A stretch of DNA of 64,000 nucleotides from CAIYZT01 sp947461435 (GTDB lineage Bacteria; Pseudomonadota; Alphaproteobacteria; Rhodobacterales; Rhodobacteraceae): assembly GCA_965284435.1 (NCBI GenBank), contig OZ260083.1:372001-436000 (forward strand). Reading direction: 5' to 3'. Below are positions 34,154 to 42,972 of the stretch, in pieces. Both the position numbers and the translations under genes were made by a program. The notes beneath the pieces were generated by a model. That model was given only the letters and a program-made list of their open reading frames with translations, was not told where the DNA came from and searched no databases. The stretch's first letter is position 1. Each line of letters opens with the position of its first letter.

Positions 34154-34795
34154 TCAATACATCGTGGATTGATAATCTTTCTCTAGATTGGCATCCAAGG
34201 CGGCTTGCTCTTGCGGGTCGGCGGGCGCTCCGGTCGTCTGATCCAGAATGATCTTGATCAGCGAGGGCATTTCCCGGCGGTCCTGCAGGGCCTCAGGGTC
34301 CCAAAGCTTTGACCGTCGAAACGCCTTGGCGCAGTGCAAAAACACCTCTTGCACGCTCACAACAATGGCCGTGATGGGCAAGCGGCCATCAACCGACAGC
34401 AGCGCCAGAAGGTCAGGGTCGGTCGAGATTTGGGCCGTGCCATTGACCCGCAACGTGTCGTCAAAGCCGGGGATCATGAACAGAACGGCCATCGCAGGAT
34501 TGGCAAGGATGTTTGATTGCGTATCCAGCCGGTTGTTTCCGGGGCGGTCCGGGATCAGCAAGGTGCGATCGTCCAGAACCTTGACGAACCCGCAGGGATC
34601 GCCCCGCGGGCTGACATCGGCCCGCCCGGCGGCCGATTGCGTGCCGATGCACAAAAACGGCGAGCGGGCGATGAAATCCCTTGCGTGGGGACCCAGATGA
34701 TCCAATGACTTTTGCTTGGCCAGCGTGTGGGTTGCGGGAAAAAGCGCCCGCAGGCCCGCCTCATCTTGCACCAAAAACTCTGGTTTGATCTGCAT
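34154..34795 (-). CDS. FMN-dependent PPOX-type flavoprotein (pyridoxamine 5'-phosphate oxidase family)
   Basis: A 213-aa split-barrel flavoprotein. DFIARSPFLCIGTQSAAGRADVSPRGDPCGFV and LLIPDRPGNNRLDTQSNILANPAMAVLFMIPG are typical of the MSMEG_1061-like subfamily of PPOX proteins. These bind FMN; the physiological reaction is not established. It lies 27 nt downstream of a YaiI-family gene on the same strand, which probably places it last in the AEC-fghA-yaiI run. Confidence 0.86.
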   Translation of the reverse strand: MQIKPEFLVQDEAGLRALFPATHTLAKQKSLDHLGPHARDFIARSPFLCIGTQSAAGRADVSPRGDPCGFVKVLDDRTLLIPDRPGNNRLDTQSNILANPAMAVLFMIPGFDDTLRVNGTAQISTDPDLLALLSVDGRLPITAIVVSVQEVFLHCAKAFRRSKLWDPEALQDRREMPSLIKIILDQTTGAPADPQEQAALDANLEKDYQSTMY

Positions 34796-34822
34796 CTGTT
34801 TTCCTCGCCCTCTCGCGTTCTC

Positions 34823-35272
34823 TCAACCTTGTCGTCCGGCCCTGACCTCGCGGTCCAGCACATCGGCGAACCTTGACCGGTCAGCCTTGGAAAACAACTT
34901 TCCTCCACCTTGCCGGAACGGATCGGCGCTGCGCAGATCCTGCATCAAATCGCGCGTCGCCAAGGCCATACCCACATTCGCCGGGGTCAAAACCTCACCG
35001 TTGTGCTTGACCACCCTTGCCCCCGCCGCCACGCATTTCGCGGCCAAGGGAATGTCGCCCGTCACCACCACATCCCCCGGCCCGCACGCCTCGGCGATCC
35101 ATTTGTCTGCCTCATCTGGCCCGGCGCTGACATAAACGCTTTCAACAAGCGGGTTCGCACTGGGCCGGATCCCCCCGTTTGATACCAGCACCATCCGCAT
35201 CTTGTGCCGCGTTGCCACACGTTCGGCCTCGGCTTTCACCGGGCAGGCATCGGCATCGATATAGATCGTCAT
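34823..35272 (-). CDS. YaiI/YqxD (DUF188) family protein
   Basis: A 149-aa protein with MTIYIDADACPVKAEAERVA, LVSNGGIRPSANPLVESV, GDVVVTGDIPLAAKCV and MQDLRSADPFRQGGGKLFSKADRSRF, all hallmarks of the YaiI/YqxD family, which has a PIN-like fold of unknown function. The start overlaps the fghA stop by 3-4 nt (ATGA), so the two are translationally coupled. Confidence 0.92.
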   Translation of the reverse strand: MTIYIDADACPVKAEAERVATRHKMRMVLVSNGGIRPSANPLVESVYVSAGPDEADKWIAEACGPGDVVVTGDIPLAAKCVAAGARVVKHNGEVLTPANVGMALATRDLMQDLRSADPFRQGGGKLFSKADRSRFADVLDREVRAGRQG

Positions 35273-36099
35273 ACAAGCAGCGCAGCGGCGTGAAAGGCCA
35301 CATGCTCTTCCATGAATGTCGACACAAAATAATAGCTGTGATCATAGCCCTTTTGCATCCGAAAGGTTCCGCCCTGCCGCATTTCGGCCATCGCCGCCGC
35401 CAGTTCCTGCGGGCGCAGCAGGTCGATGAACTGGTCCGACGTGCCCTGATCAATCAAGATTGGCCCGTCAAACCCGCGCCGCAGCATCAGCGCCGTGGCA
35501 TCATACGGTGCCCAAGCCTCTTCATCCTCGCCCAGATAGGCGGTGAACTGCTTGCGGCCCCAATCGCTGGCACAAGGATTGCAGATCGGCGCAAAGGCAG
35601 ACACAGATCTGAACCGCCCCGGAAAGCTCATCGCGATCGTCAGGGCACCATGCCCGCCCATCGAATGGCCAGTGATCGCCTGCGCCGCCTCGGCAATCGG
35701 AAAGGCACTGAACAAGGCATCGGGCAACTCGTCCGTGATATAATCCCACATCTGGAAATTCTTGGCCCAAGGGCGCTGCAGCGCGTTCACATAAAACCCC
35801 GCGCCCTGCCCCAGATCAAAGGCCGCATCATTGGGCACGCCTTCACCGCGCGGGCTGGTGTCTGGAAAGACAATCGCAATCCCGGCCTCGGCGGCCCAGC
35901 GCTGTGCGCCGGCTTTTTCCATGGCATTGGCATGGGTGCAGGTCAGGCCAGACAAATACCAAAGCACCGGCACCGCCCCATCTTCGGCCTGCTCTGGCAG
36001 GAAAAGACCAAAGGTCATGTCACAATCGGTTGCGTCAGACCTATGGCTATACACCCCTTGCACGCCGCCAAAACACCGGTTTTCCGAAATCGTTTTCAT
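35269..36099 (-). CDS. fghA: S-formylglutathione hydrolase
   Basis: A 276-aa esterase-D-type alpha/beta hydrolase that releases formate from S-formylglutathione in glutathione-dependent formaldehyde detoxification. Catalytic Ser146 sits in GHSMGGHGA, Asp222 in QGTSDQF and His254 in GYDHSYYF. VLWYLSGLTCTHANAMEKAG is the family fingerprint. The ATG at 36099 shares one base with the stop of the upstream AEC transporter (TGATG), indicating coupling. The frame is open to 36411 but inside that transporter gene. The partner formaldehyde dehydrogenase is not in this window. Confidence 0.95.
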   Translation of the reverse strand: MKTISENRCFGGVQGVYSHRSDATDCDMTFGLFLPEQAEDGAVPVLWYLSGLTCTHANAMEKAGAQRWAAEAGIAIVFPDTSPRGEGVPNDAAFDLGQGAGFYVNALQRPWAKNFQMWDYITDELPDALFSAFPIAEAAQAITGHSMGGHGALTIAMSFPGRFRSVSAFAPICNPCASDWGRKQFTAYLGEDEEAWAPYDATALMLRRGFDGPILIDQGTSDQFIDLLRPQELAAAMAEMRQGGTFRMQKGYDHSYYFVSTFMEEHVAFHAAALLV

Positions 36100-37022
36100 C
36101 ACGTCCCCATCATCGCCAAGACCGCCGTCACCGTAACCACAGAGGCCGCCGTTGAAATCAAGATTGCCGCGCTCACCCGCTGCGGCGCCACGCCATAGTG
36201 CTGCGCCAAGATGAAGACATTCCCCGCCACGGGCAAGGCCGCCGCCGCAATCATCACCGTTCCGGCATAACGCTCCACGCCAAAAATCCACACCGCCGCC
36301 GCCACAGCCCCCGGATGCAGCACCAATTTGGCCGCGCCAAGCCAAAGCGCCACACCCACCCGCTCGGCCCGCCGCCCTGCCAGACTGGCGCCGATCGCAA
36401 ACAAGGCGCACGGCGTCGCTGCGGCGCCCAGAAGCGTCAGAAACTCATTTGCGGGCACCGGCAAACGCCAACCCGCCGCCCCCCAAGCCAGCCCCAGAAC
36501 CACCGACACGATCATCGGATTGCGCGCCAGTCCCAGGGCCAGCACCCCCAGAACCCCCAACCGCATCCGCCCCTCGCGGTGCGCGGTGATCACCAAGGTC
36601 AGCACCGTTGAAAACACGATCAGATCCACGGCCAGAACCATCAAGACAGGCCCCACAGCCTTCGGCCCCAACAAAAGCGCCAACATGGGTATTCCCAAAA
36701 AACCCACGTTCCCGATCACGCCGCTATGCGCTTCAAAAACCGCCGCCTCAACGCCCGTCCCGCGCGCCAGCGCCAGCCCCCCGACAAGCGCCCAAACCAC
36801 CGCCGTCGCACTCAGATAAGCCGCGACAAACGACCAACTGAAGATGGCATGCAAATCCAGATTGGCCGCAAAACCGAACAGCATGGCCGACAAGGCGAAG
36901 TAAAACACGAATTTGGTCAGATAGGCCGTCGCTTCCTCGCTGAAAAATCGCAGCCGGCCCGCGGCAAAGCCAAGGCCGATCACCGCGAAAAACGGAAGGG
37001 TCTTCAAGAAGATTGCCAGCAT
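36099..37022 (-). CDS. AEC family transporter (auxin efflux carrier-like permease)
   Basis: A 307-aa membrane protein starting MLAIFLKTLPFFAVIGLGFAAGRLRFFSEEATAYLTKFVFYFALSA, the AEC/MleP first two helices, with about ten segments in total and the conserved central VIGNVGFLGIPM. Members move malate, malonate or auxin-like anions. The chosen ATG at 37022 begins the first helix; the frame is open to 37112 with an unlikely Arg-rich extension. It overlaps fghA by one base. Substrate unknown. Confidence 0.88.
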   Translation of the reverse strand: MLAIFLKTLPFFAVIGLGFAAGRLRFFSEEATAYLTKFVFYFALSAMLFGFAANLDLHAIFSWSFVAAYLSATAVVWALVGGLALARGTGVEAAVFEAHSGVIGNVGFLGIPMLALLLGPKAVGPVLMVLAVDLIVFSTVLTLVITAHREGRMRLGVLGVLALGLARNPMIVSVVLGLAWGAAGWRLPVPANEFLTLLGAAATPCALFAIGASLAGRRAERVGVALWLGAAKLVLHPGAVAAAVWIFGVERYAGTVMIAAAALPVAGNVFILAQHYGVAPQRVSAAILISTAASVVTVTAVLAMMGT

Positions 37023-37186
37023 GGCCCTTGCTCGCATGACACGCGGGCGGGGGCAAGGCCATCGGGCTGCGTTGCCTCGGCGGGGCTCATCCAATCCCTG
37101 AAAAAAGCGCAAAATATGTTGGCCCGCATTAACCCTTGGCGCAGGTCACCGGATCAAGATGCAAGTCTTCACCGTCGAACGGCCTC

Positions 37187-38062
37187 TCAATGGCGCGCCC
37201 GCTTTTGCTCCCGGCGCGCCGCTTGCCGCTCGGCTCTGCGGGCCTCGCGCTCCACATTCTCGGCCCGCGCTTCCGTGCCCGCCTCAGTGTCCAGCCCCTC
37301 GGCGATCTGGGTGATCATATCGCGCCCGACCCGCAACCATTGCAGATCATAGCCATAGCGCAGGCCCAAATCCCGCACCCCATAGGGCGACAATATCCGC
37401 CCAAACTCGGGCAGGGTAATCATTTCGTAAGGCAGCGGATCGGCCATGGTAACTTGCTGATAGGACAATCCCAACCGCGCCGCGATCTGCCGTGCGATCT
37501 CGTTGATGACCTCGGGATGGGGATGGTTATGGGTCAGCATCATCGTCCGGTCGCGGTAATGGTCGCGGATAAAGGGGGCCACTTTCACATCCGTAAACGC
37601 CTCGCGCCGCGCCATCTCGGTCATCGACGCCTCAAAGCGCTCTGCGTGTTGGAAATCCAATCGCCCCTCTTGATAGTCTTGTATCGTCTGCGCCAGATCC
37701 GTCCTGCGCAGATGCTCGGTCACATGGACATCCCCCAGAAACCCCGAATCTCCGCGCCGCTCTTTGCCCCCCGGCGCGGCCACCAGCGAGAAAAGACCAT
37801 CCACCCAGACATAGGGCATAAAGATAACCTTGTCGCCAAACCGCCCGCGCAGCACCTCATGATGGTCCGGATTGTCGGTGTTCATCACCGGCTGCGTTAC
37901 GATATGGTCGCACCAGTCGAACAGGCGTTCTGTGCGCTCTGGGTCAAATTTCGCCACGCGGCGCGAGTTTCCGGCATAATCCACTTGGACCGTCGGGTTG
38001 GACAAGGCGACAGCCGACATGGCAACCTGCGTCTGACAATTGCCGTAAAACAAAATCTTCAT
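37187..38062 (-). CDS. WcbI-like polysaccharide biosynthesis acetyltransferase family protein
   Basis: A 291-aa protein beginning MKILFYGNCQTQVAM, which is the GNCQ motif of WcbI (PF18588-type) capsule enzymes that bind CoA and resemble SGNH acyltransferases. LTHNHPHPEVINEIARQIAARLGL is the C-terminal conserved block. The last 40 residues are a strongly charged Ala/Glu/Arg helix. The ATG at 38062 fits the family start better than the open frame to 38128. It stands alone, with no other capsule genes nearby. The 164-nt interval 37023-37186 before the AEC gene shows nothing recognisable. Confidence 0.8.
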   Translation of the reverse strand: MKILFYGNCQTQVAMSAVALSNPTVQVDYAGNSRRVAKFDPERTERLFDWCDHIVTQPVMNTDNPDHHEVLRGRFGDKVIFMPYVWVDGLFSLVAAPGGKERRGDSGFLGDVHVTEHLRRTDLAQTIQDYQEGRLDFQHAERFEASMTEMARREAFTDVKVAPFIRDHYRDRTMMLTHNHPHPEVINEIARQIAARLGLSYQQVTMADPLPYEMITLPEFGRILSPYGVRDLGLRYGYDLQWLRVGRDMITQIAEGLDTEAGTEARAENVEREARRAERQAARREQKRARH

Positions 38063-38208
38063 AAGACGATACTTCCAAAATATCCTGCATTCGGCAACAG
38101 TCTCCTTTACCGTGCTTAATCCGCACAATATGCCGTAAGGTTAGGATAGTTGATCATTTCTGATGTGCATCCGGACACTAATGTATAGGCGAAGAGTCGT
38201 AACCAGAT

Positions 38209-38598
38209 ATGACCAATACCTTCCCGCCACCCCTGTTCGCGATCACGCTTTTCACCGATGATCTGGCCCTCTCCATCGACTTTTACACGCGTTTTTTGGG
38301 CGTCAATCCGGTCTTCGGGGATAATGTCTCGTCCGTGTTCAAAGTCGGTGAGACTTTGATCAACCTTCTGCAAAACGCAGCTGTTCCCGAACTTATTGAT
38401 CCGGCCCCCATGGCCCCTGCCGGGGCGCGCGCCGTCTACAGCCTTTATGTTCCTGAAATTTCGGCACAGGCCGAACGCCTTCGCGCTGCGGGTTTGGCCC
38501 TGCTGAACGGTCCGATGGACAGGCCTTGGGGCATCCGCACCTTATCGGTCTCAGATCCGTCCGGCCACATTTGGGAATTGGCCCAGCGACGGGGCTGA
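38209..38598 (+). CDS. VOC superfamily (glyoxalase-like) protein
   Basis: A 129-aa two-module VOC protein (PPLFAITLFTDDLALSIDFYTRFLG at the start; TLSVSDPSGHIWELAQ at the end). Such proteins bind a divalent metal and act in glyoxalase, dioxygenase or resistance reactions; specificity cannot be told. Divergent from the WcbI-like gene. Its TGA abuts the reversed stop of rnhA (TGATCA at 38596-38601), so the two convergent genes have no space between them. Confidence 0.85.
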   Translation: MTNTFPPPLFAITLFTDDLALSIDFYTRFLGVNPVFGDNVSSVFKVGETLINLLQNAAVPELIDPAPMAPAGARAVYSLYVPEISAQAERLRAAGLALLNGPMDRPWGIRTLSVSDPSGHIWELAQRRG

Positions 38599-39051
38599 TC
38601 AGGGTTTGAACGGCGCCATCCCGGCGCGGGCCAATTCATCGGCCCTTTCGTTTTCAACATGGCCCGCATGGCCCTTGATCCACTTCCAGACCACTTTGTG
38701 CTGTGCCTGCGCCGCATCCAGCCGCTGCCACAACTCGACATTCTTGACCGGAGGTCCGCCCGCTGTGCGCCACCCTTTGCGTTTCCACGCGTGGATCCAT
38801 TCCGTAACGCCGTTTTTCACATAGGCACTGTCGGTGACGATGGTAATCTCGCTGGCCCGGCTTAGGGCCTCCAGCGCCGAAATCGCCGCCATCAACTCCA
38901 TCCGGTTGTTGGTGGTCATGGCTTCGCCGCCCTGCAATTCGCGCTGTTTCACCACGGCCGCGCCGTCGCGCGCCTGCATCAGCACACCCCAGCCGCCCGG
39001 TCCGGGGTTGCCCGAACAGGCCCCATCGGTGAAGGCGATCAACTCTGGCAT
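38599..39051 (-). CDS. rnhA: Ribonuclease HI
   Basis: A 150-aa RNase H that cleaves the RNA strand of RNA-DNA hybrids. The DEDD metal-binding residues are all present: Asp9 (AFTDGACSGNPGPGGW), Glu52 (NNRMELMAA), Asp74 (VTDSAYV) and Asp138 (ERADELAR). The His of the active-site loop is also present near GHAGHVENE. Full family length. Confidence 0.96.
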   Translation of the reverse strand: MPELIAFTDGACSGNPGPGGWGVLMQARDGAAVVKQRELQGGEAMTTNNRMELMAAISALEALSRASEITIVTDSAYVKNGVTEWIHAWKRKGWRTAGGPPVKNVELWQRLDAAQAQHKVVWKWIKGHAGHVENERADELARAGMAPFKP

Positions 39052-39100
39052 ACTGGCTTCCTTCAGGTTTTGTCCCGCTTAGGCAACACCGAACGCAGGG

Positions 39101-39565
39101 TCAACCGATCCCCGTCAGGATCATGGGCCCCAAAAGGAAAAGAAGCACACATCCCGTCAGCAAAAGCCGCAGCCGCATCCACCACCCGGGAGCAAGTCCG
39201 CGCTGCCAGAACCGCCAATCCAGACCCAGCAGCAGCGAAAATCCCGCCGCCAGCCACAGCGTCGCCGCTTCAGGCCCGCCGCCCACAAAGAAAAACGCCC
39301 AAAGCGCCGGGATCACCGACACGGCAAAGCCGGCCGCCGCTTCCCGCCCCTCGGCCTTTGCGGCAAAGCCCCACAGGACACCGGACATGAACGCCAAGAT
39401 GATGGTGCCATACCCAAGGCCGACATAGGGCCCCACAAACCGCGGTCCGAACCAGCCTTGGCCAGCGTCGGCAAGATCAGGCCAGACAACGCTTGCCGCG
39501 CCCCAAACAAAGGGAATCAGCCCGGCAAGTCCAAGGATCAGGGCAGAACGCGGGATCGGCAACAT
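39101..39565 (-). CDS. DUF3429 family membrane protein
   Basis: A 154-aa protein with five hydrophobic segments, including IPRSALILGLAGLIPFVWGA and YGTIILAFMSGVLWGFA, the usual DUF3429 pattern. Function unknown. It starts 15 nt after the ispH stop and probably shares its transcript; rnhA follows 49 nt further on. Confidence 0.85.
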   Translation of the reverse strand: MLPIPRSALILGLAGLIPFVWGAASVVWPDLADAGQGWFGPRFVGPYVGLGYGTIILAFMSGVLWGFAAKAEGREAAAGFAVSVIPALWAFFFVGGGPEAATLWLAAGFSLLLGLDWRFWQRGLAPGWWMRLRLLLTGCVLLFLLGPMILTGIG

Positions 39566-39580
39566 CGGCGGCGCGACCTT

Positions 39581-40531
39581 TCAGGCAGGCTCGCGCAGAA
39601 TGCGCGGCACCTTGAATTCCACATTCTCTTGCGCCGTTTCCACCAACTCAACCGTCACTGCGTACCGTTCCCGAAAGGCGCCGATCACCTCGTTCACCAA
39701 TTCTTCGGGGGCCGATGCGCCCGCCGTGACGCCCACGCTGGCAATCCCGTCCAGCGCGCGCCAGTCAATCTCGCTCGCCCGCTGCACCAACTGCGCATAG
39801 CTGCACCCCGCCGCACGCCCAACTTCAACCAACCGCTTGGAATTTGACGAATTGGGCGCACCAATCACCAGCAAGGCGTCAATCCGCCCAGCAATCTGCT
39901 TGACCGCAGCTTGCCGGTTGGTCGTGGCATAGCAGATATCTTCCTTGTGCGGGCCAAGAATGGCCGGAAAGCGTGCCTTCAGCGCGGCCACGATGGCGGC
40001 CGTGTCATCCACAGACAGGGTCGTTTGCGTGATAAAGGCCAATTTTTCCGCATCGCGCACCTGCAGATGCGCAACATCGTCGGCAGTTTCCACCAACAAG
40101 ACTTCGCCCTCGGGCAACTGGCCCATGGTCCCAACTGTCTCGGGGTGGCCCTCGTGGCCAATCATCACCATTTGCAGCCCGTTTTCGGAATGCCGCTGCG
40201 CCTCCATGTGCACCTTTGTCACCAAAGGACAGGTCGCATCCACCGCGATCATGTGGCGACGGCTTGCTTCGGCAGGAACCGCCTTTGGCACCCCATGGGC
40301 CGAAAAGATGACCGGGCGATCATCCGGACAATCATCCAATTCTTCAACAAAGATCGCCCCTTGGTCGCGCAGGGCATCCACCACGTATTTGTTGTGCACG
40401 ATCTCATGGCGCACATAGACGGGCGCGCCCCATTTTTGCAGGGCCAGTTCTACAATCTTGATCGCGCGGTCAACGCCGGCGCAAAATCCGCGCGGAGCGG
40501 CAAGGTAAAGCATCAGGTCGGGCTTGGACAT
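39581..40531 (-). CDS. ispH: 4-hydroxy-3-methylbut-2-enyl diphosphate reductase
   Basis: A 316-aa iron-sulfur enzyme making IPP and DMAPP in the last step of the MEP pathway. Cluster cysteines are Cys17 (APRGFCAGVDRA), Cys101 (VDATCPLVTKVH) and Cys200 (KEDICYATTNRQ). The acid-base region SAHGVP and the later SSNSKRL block are present. The ATG at 40531 fits the family; the frame is open to 40594 without support. Confidence 0.96.
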   Translation of the reverse strand: MSKPDLMLYLAAPRGFCAGVDRAIKIVELALQKWGAPVYVRHEIVHNKYVVDALRDQGAIFVEELDDCPDDRPVIFSAHGVPKAVPAEASRRHMIAVDATCPLVTKVHMEAQRHSENGLQMVMIGHEGHPETVGTMGQLPEGEVLLVETADDVAHLQVRDAEKLAFITQTTLSVDDTAAIVAALKARFPAILGPHKEDICYATTNRQAAVKQIAGRIDALLVIGAPNSSNSKRLVEVGRAAGCSYAQLVQRASEIDWRALDGIASVGVTAGASAPEELVNEVIGAFRERYAVTVELVETAQENVEFKVPRILREPA

Positions 40532-40759
40532 GGCGGTACATCCTTTGTTGCCTTTTGCTACCGGATCGTCGGGGCCGAAGCAATCTCGGGTCATTCACAT
40601 TCATAATCCTGCATGATTAACCAAAAGACAACATATGTATACGTTAGAATATGTGTTGTTATGATAATATGGTGCTAAATAGATATTTAAGGTCAGTAGT
40701 TAAGTCTTTAGTGCACACGTTTATCCATTAGAAGAACTGGCCATAAATGGTGACACGTG
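40532..40759. other. AT-rich intergenic region between ispH and a hybrid kinase
   Basis: This divergent interval is markedly AT-rich from about 40610 to 40720 compared with the surrounding genes, with ATATGTATAC and TTATGATAATATGG-like stretches. It should hold the promoters of both genes and could also bind nucleoid proteins. No gene or RNA was recognised. Confidence 0.4.
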
Positions 40760-42898
40760 ATGTTCATGGATCAGTTTCAACCTAAGGTGAAATATAATCC
40801 GGCTGCCGGGTTCTCTGCAGATGATTACCGACAAAAGCTTGTCATAGGCAGCGTGCTGATCGTTCTGGCCGCATCGGTCTTCTGGCTGGGCCTTGGGCTG
40901 TTCCTTCAAAGCGTCTTTGTGATTGGGTTCGCCTCGGCGCAAATCATCATGGGCGGCTTCGTCTTGTTCTTCTTTCGGGCGGGCCGCCCGGAATGGGCGC
41001 GGCCCCTCTGGTACCTTCTGGGCGCAGCCCCCGTCACGGCGGCAACACTGATCGTCCATCCGGCAGGGGCAACCGCGGTTCTCTTTGCCCCGGTCCTTGG
41101 CGCCCCATTCCTTGTTTTCTCGTATCAGACAGAGCGTGCGAAAATCGCCGTTCGCTCGGCGACCACCCTGTGCCTGATGGTCGCCTCCTATCTTAGTGAC
41201 GGAAGATTTCTGGGCGACGCTGTGATCGATCACACCACCGCAGAAACCTTCATTGCGCCCGCAGCGATCGGAACATCGGTTTTGTTGGTCATGGCAGAGC
41301 TGTGGCTTTTTGCCATCCTTGCTGAGAAAACGCGCGTCGCCCTTGTCTCCACCCAACTTGCGGCGCAGCGCGCCACCGCCGCCAAAAGCCAATTTGTCGC
41401 CACGATGAGCCACGAAATCCGCACCCCCCTGAACGGGATTGTCGGCCTGACGGATATCTTGGGGCAAAGTGCCTTGAATGACGATCAACGCCGCATCCTT
41501 GATGCCCTGCGAACCTCGTCTGACCTGCTGATGCACATCATCAACGAAACGCTCGATATCTCCAAGATAGAGGCCGGACATTTCGAACTGCGCAATGACC
41601 GGGCCAATCTGCGCACGGTTTTGGATGCCTGCGTTGCCAATTATCGCGGCTATGCAGATACAAGAAACGTCCATTTCTGCTATTGGGTCAGCCCCGATGT
41701 GCCGCAAACAGCCGTCTTCGATTCCAATCGCCTTTTGCAAATCATCAACAACCTTGTGTCGAACGCGATCAAGTTTTCCAGCCGCCCGGAAACCCACGAT
41801 CCCGGCATGGTCACGCTAGAAGTGTCCATGACACCCGACCAAGAATTGACCCTGATCGTCATGGACAACGGCGTGGGCCTGTCGGCCGAATTTCAATCCC
41901 ACCTCTTTGAACCCTTCCAACAAGATCGCGCGCAATTAGGGGGAACTTTCGGGGGTACCGGCCTTGGCCTGTCGATCGTGGGCGAATTGCTGAAAAAGAT
42001 GGGCGGAAAGATTTCAGTGACAAGTGAGTTGGGCCAAGGCGCGCAATTTCGTGTCGTCCTTCCGCTTCTAGACCCCCAAGGCGATGCCGGGCTGCCAGAC
42101 CTGACGGGCCGCGATGTTTACCTGCTCGGCTTGCCCGCCCCCCAGGAAAAAGTCTGGCGCACCCATCTTCTTGCCTGCCACGCCACCCTGCACAGTCTGA
42201 CAGGGCCCGCCCTTTTGACCAAGGCGACGGCCCTCAACGACAAGGCCACCGTAATCGTGTCCGATTGTGACGGCACACAGGCCTTGCCCCTTGTTGACAT
42301 TCTTTCGATGATCGACAAAACGCCGACCTCCTTGCTGGTCTCGTTGACGCGGTTGCGCAATGGGGCGCCGCAAGCCGGCAATCCAAGGATCATGCCCATT
42401 CAAGCCGCACCCTTGGTCTTTTCCGATCTGTTGCGGGTCTTGCACCGCATAAAAGACCTTGGCCGCGAACACACTGTCAACGCGATTTGGGCAAAAGGCG
42501 ATCCGGCCGAAAAGGCTGCGCCGTCCAAACTGCGGATTCTGCTGGCCGATGACAACGACATCAACCTGATGGTTCTGTCCAGCCAATTGGAACATCTGGG
42601 CGCCGATGTCACCACGGCGCCAAACGGCTTGGACGCCTTGGAAAAGTGGAAAAACCAATCCTTCGATCTTGTTTTGACAGATTGCCAAATGCCCGGACTG
42701 TCCGGTTTGGAACTCGCCCAGAAAATGCGGGCGATCGAATTGAACGAAGACAGACCCCACACAGCCCTGTTGGCCATCACGGCAAGTGCGCTGCCCGAAG
42801 AATTGCAAACCTGCCTGAACGCGGGCATGGATGCGGTCCTGATCAAGCCGATAAAACTTGCAGAACTGTCGCGCGCCTTGCAACGCTTTGCGGCCTGA
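40760..42898 (+). CDS. Hybrid sensor histidine kinase with N-terminal membrane domain and C-terminal receiver
   Basis: A 712-aa protein. Residues about 25-190 form six hydrophobic segments without a recognised sensor domain. HisKA follows with the phosphorylated His218 in MSHEIRTPLNG, then HATPase_c (NNLVSNAIKFS, VMDNGVGLS, FGGTGLGLSIV). Residues about 440-560 look like a degenerate receiver, and 530-712 is a full receiver with Asp641 in LVLTDCQMPG and Lys696 in LIKPIK. Start choice: GTG 40757, ATG 40760 and ATG 40766 are all in frame; GGTGA 6 nt before 40760 favours that one. No partner regulator or Hpt gene is adjacent, so the downstream pathway is unknown. Confidence 0.92.
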   Translation: MFMDQFQPKVKYNPAAGFSADDYRQKLVIGSVLIVLAASVFWLGLGLFLQSVFVIGFASAQIIMGGFVLFFFRAGRPEWARPLWYLLGAAPVTAATLIVHPAGATAVLFAPVLGAPFLVFSYQTERAKIAVRSATTLCLMVASYLSDGRFLGDAVIDHTTAETFIAPAAIGTSVLLVMAELWLFAILAEKTRVALVSTQLAAQRATAAKSQFVATMSHEIRTPLNGIVGLTDILGQSALNDDQRRILDALRTSSDLLMHIINETLDISKIEAGHFELRNDRANLRTVLDACVANYRGYADTRNVHFCYWVSPDVPQTAVFDSNRLLQIINNLVSNAIKFSSRPETHDPGMVTLEVSMTPDQELTLIVMDNGVGLSAEFQSHLFEPFQQDRAQLGGTFGGTGLGLSIVGELLKKMGGKISVTSELGQGAQFRVVLPLLDPQGDAGLPDLTGRDVYLLGLPAPQEKVWRTHLLACHATLHSLTGPALLTKATALNDKATVIVSDCDGTQALPLVDILSMIDKTPTSLLVSLTRLRNGAPQAGNPRIMPIQAAPLVFSDLLRVLHRIKDLGREHTVNAIWAKGDPAEKAAPSKLRILLADDNDINLMVLSSQLEHLGADVTTAPNGLDALEKWKNQSFDLVLTDCQMPGLSGLELAQKMRAIELNEDRPHTALLAITASALPEELQTCLNAGMDAVLIKPIKLAELSRALQRFAA

Positions 42899-42914
42899 CG
42901 GCCCACCAAACGAC

Positions 42915-42947
42915 ATCGGGCCAGAACGACGCGCGTTCTGGCCCGAT
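42915..42947. terminator. Bidirectional hairpin between convergent genes
   Basis: ATCGGGCCAGAACG (42915-42928) is the exact reverse complement of CGTTCTGGCCCGAT (42934-42947), a 14-bp stem with a 5-nt loop, lying between the convergent stops of the kinase and the NYN-domain gene. There is no clear T-run, but its position and strength suggest it ends or protects both transcripts. Confidence 0.65.
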
Positions 42948-42972
42948 CGTCAGGTCGCAACCCGTTCAGGCG

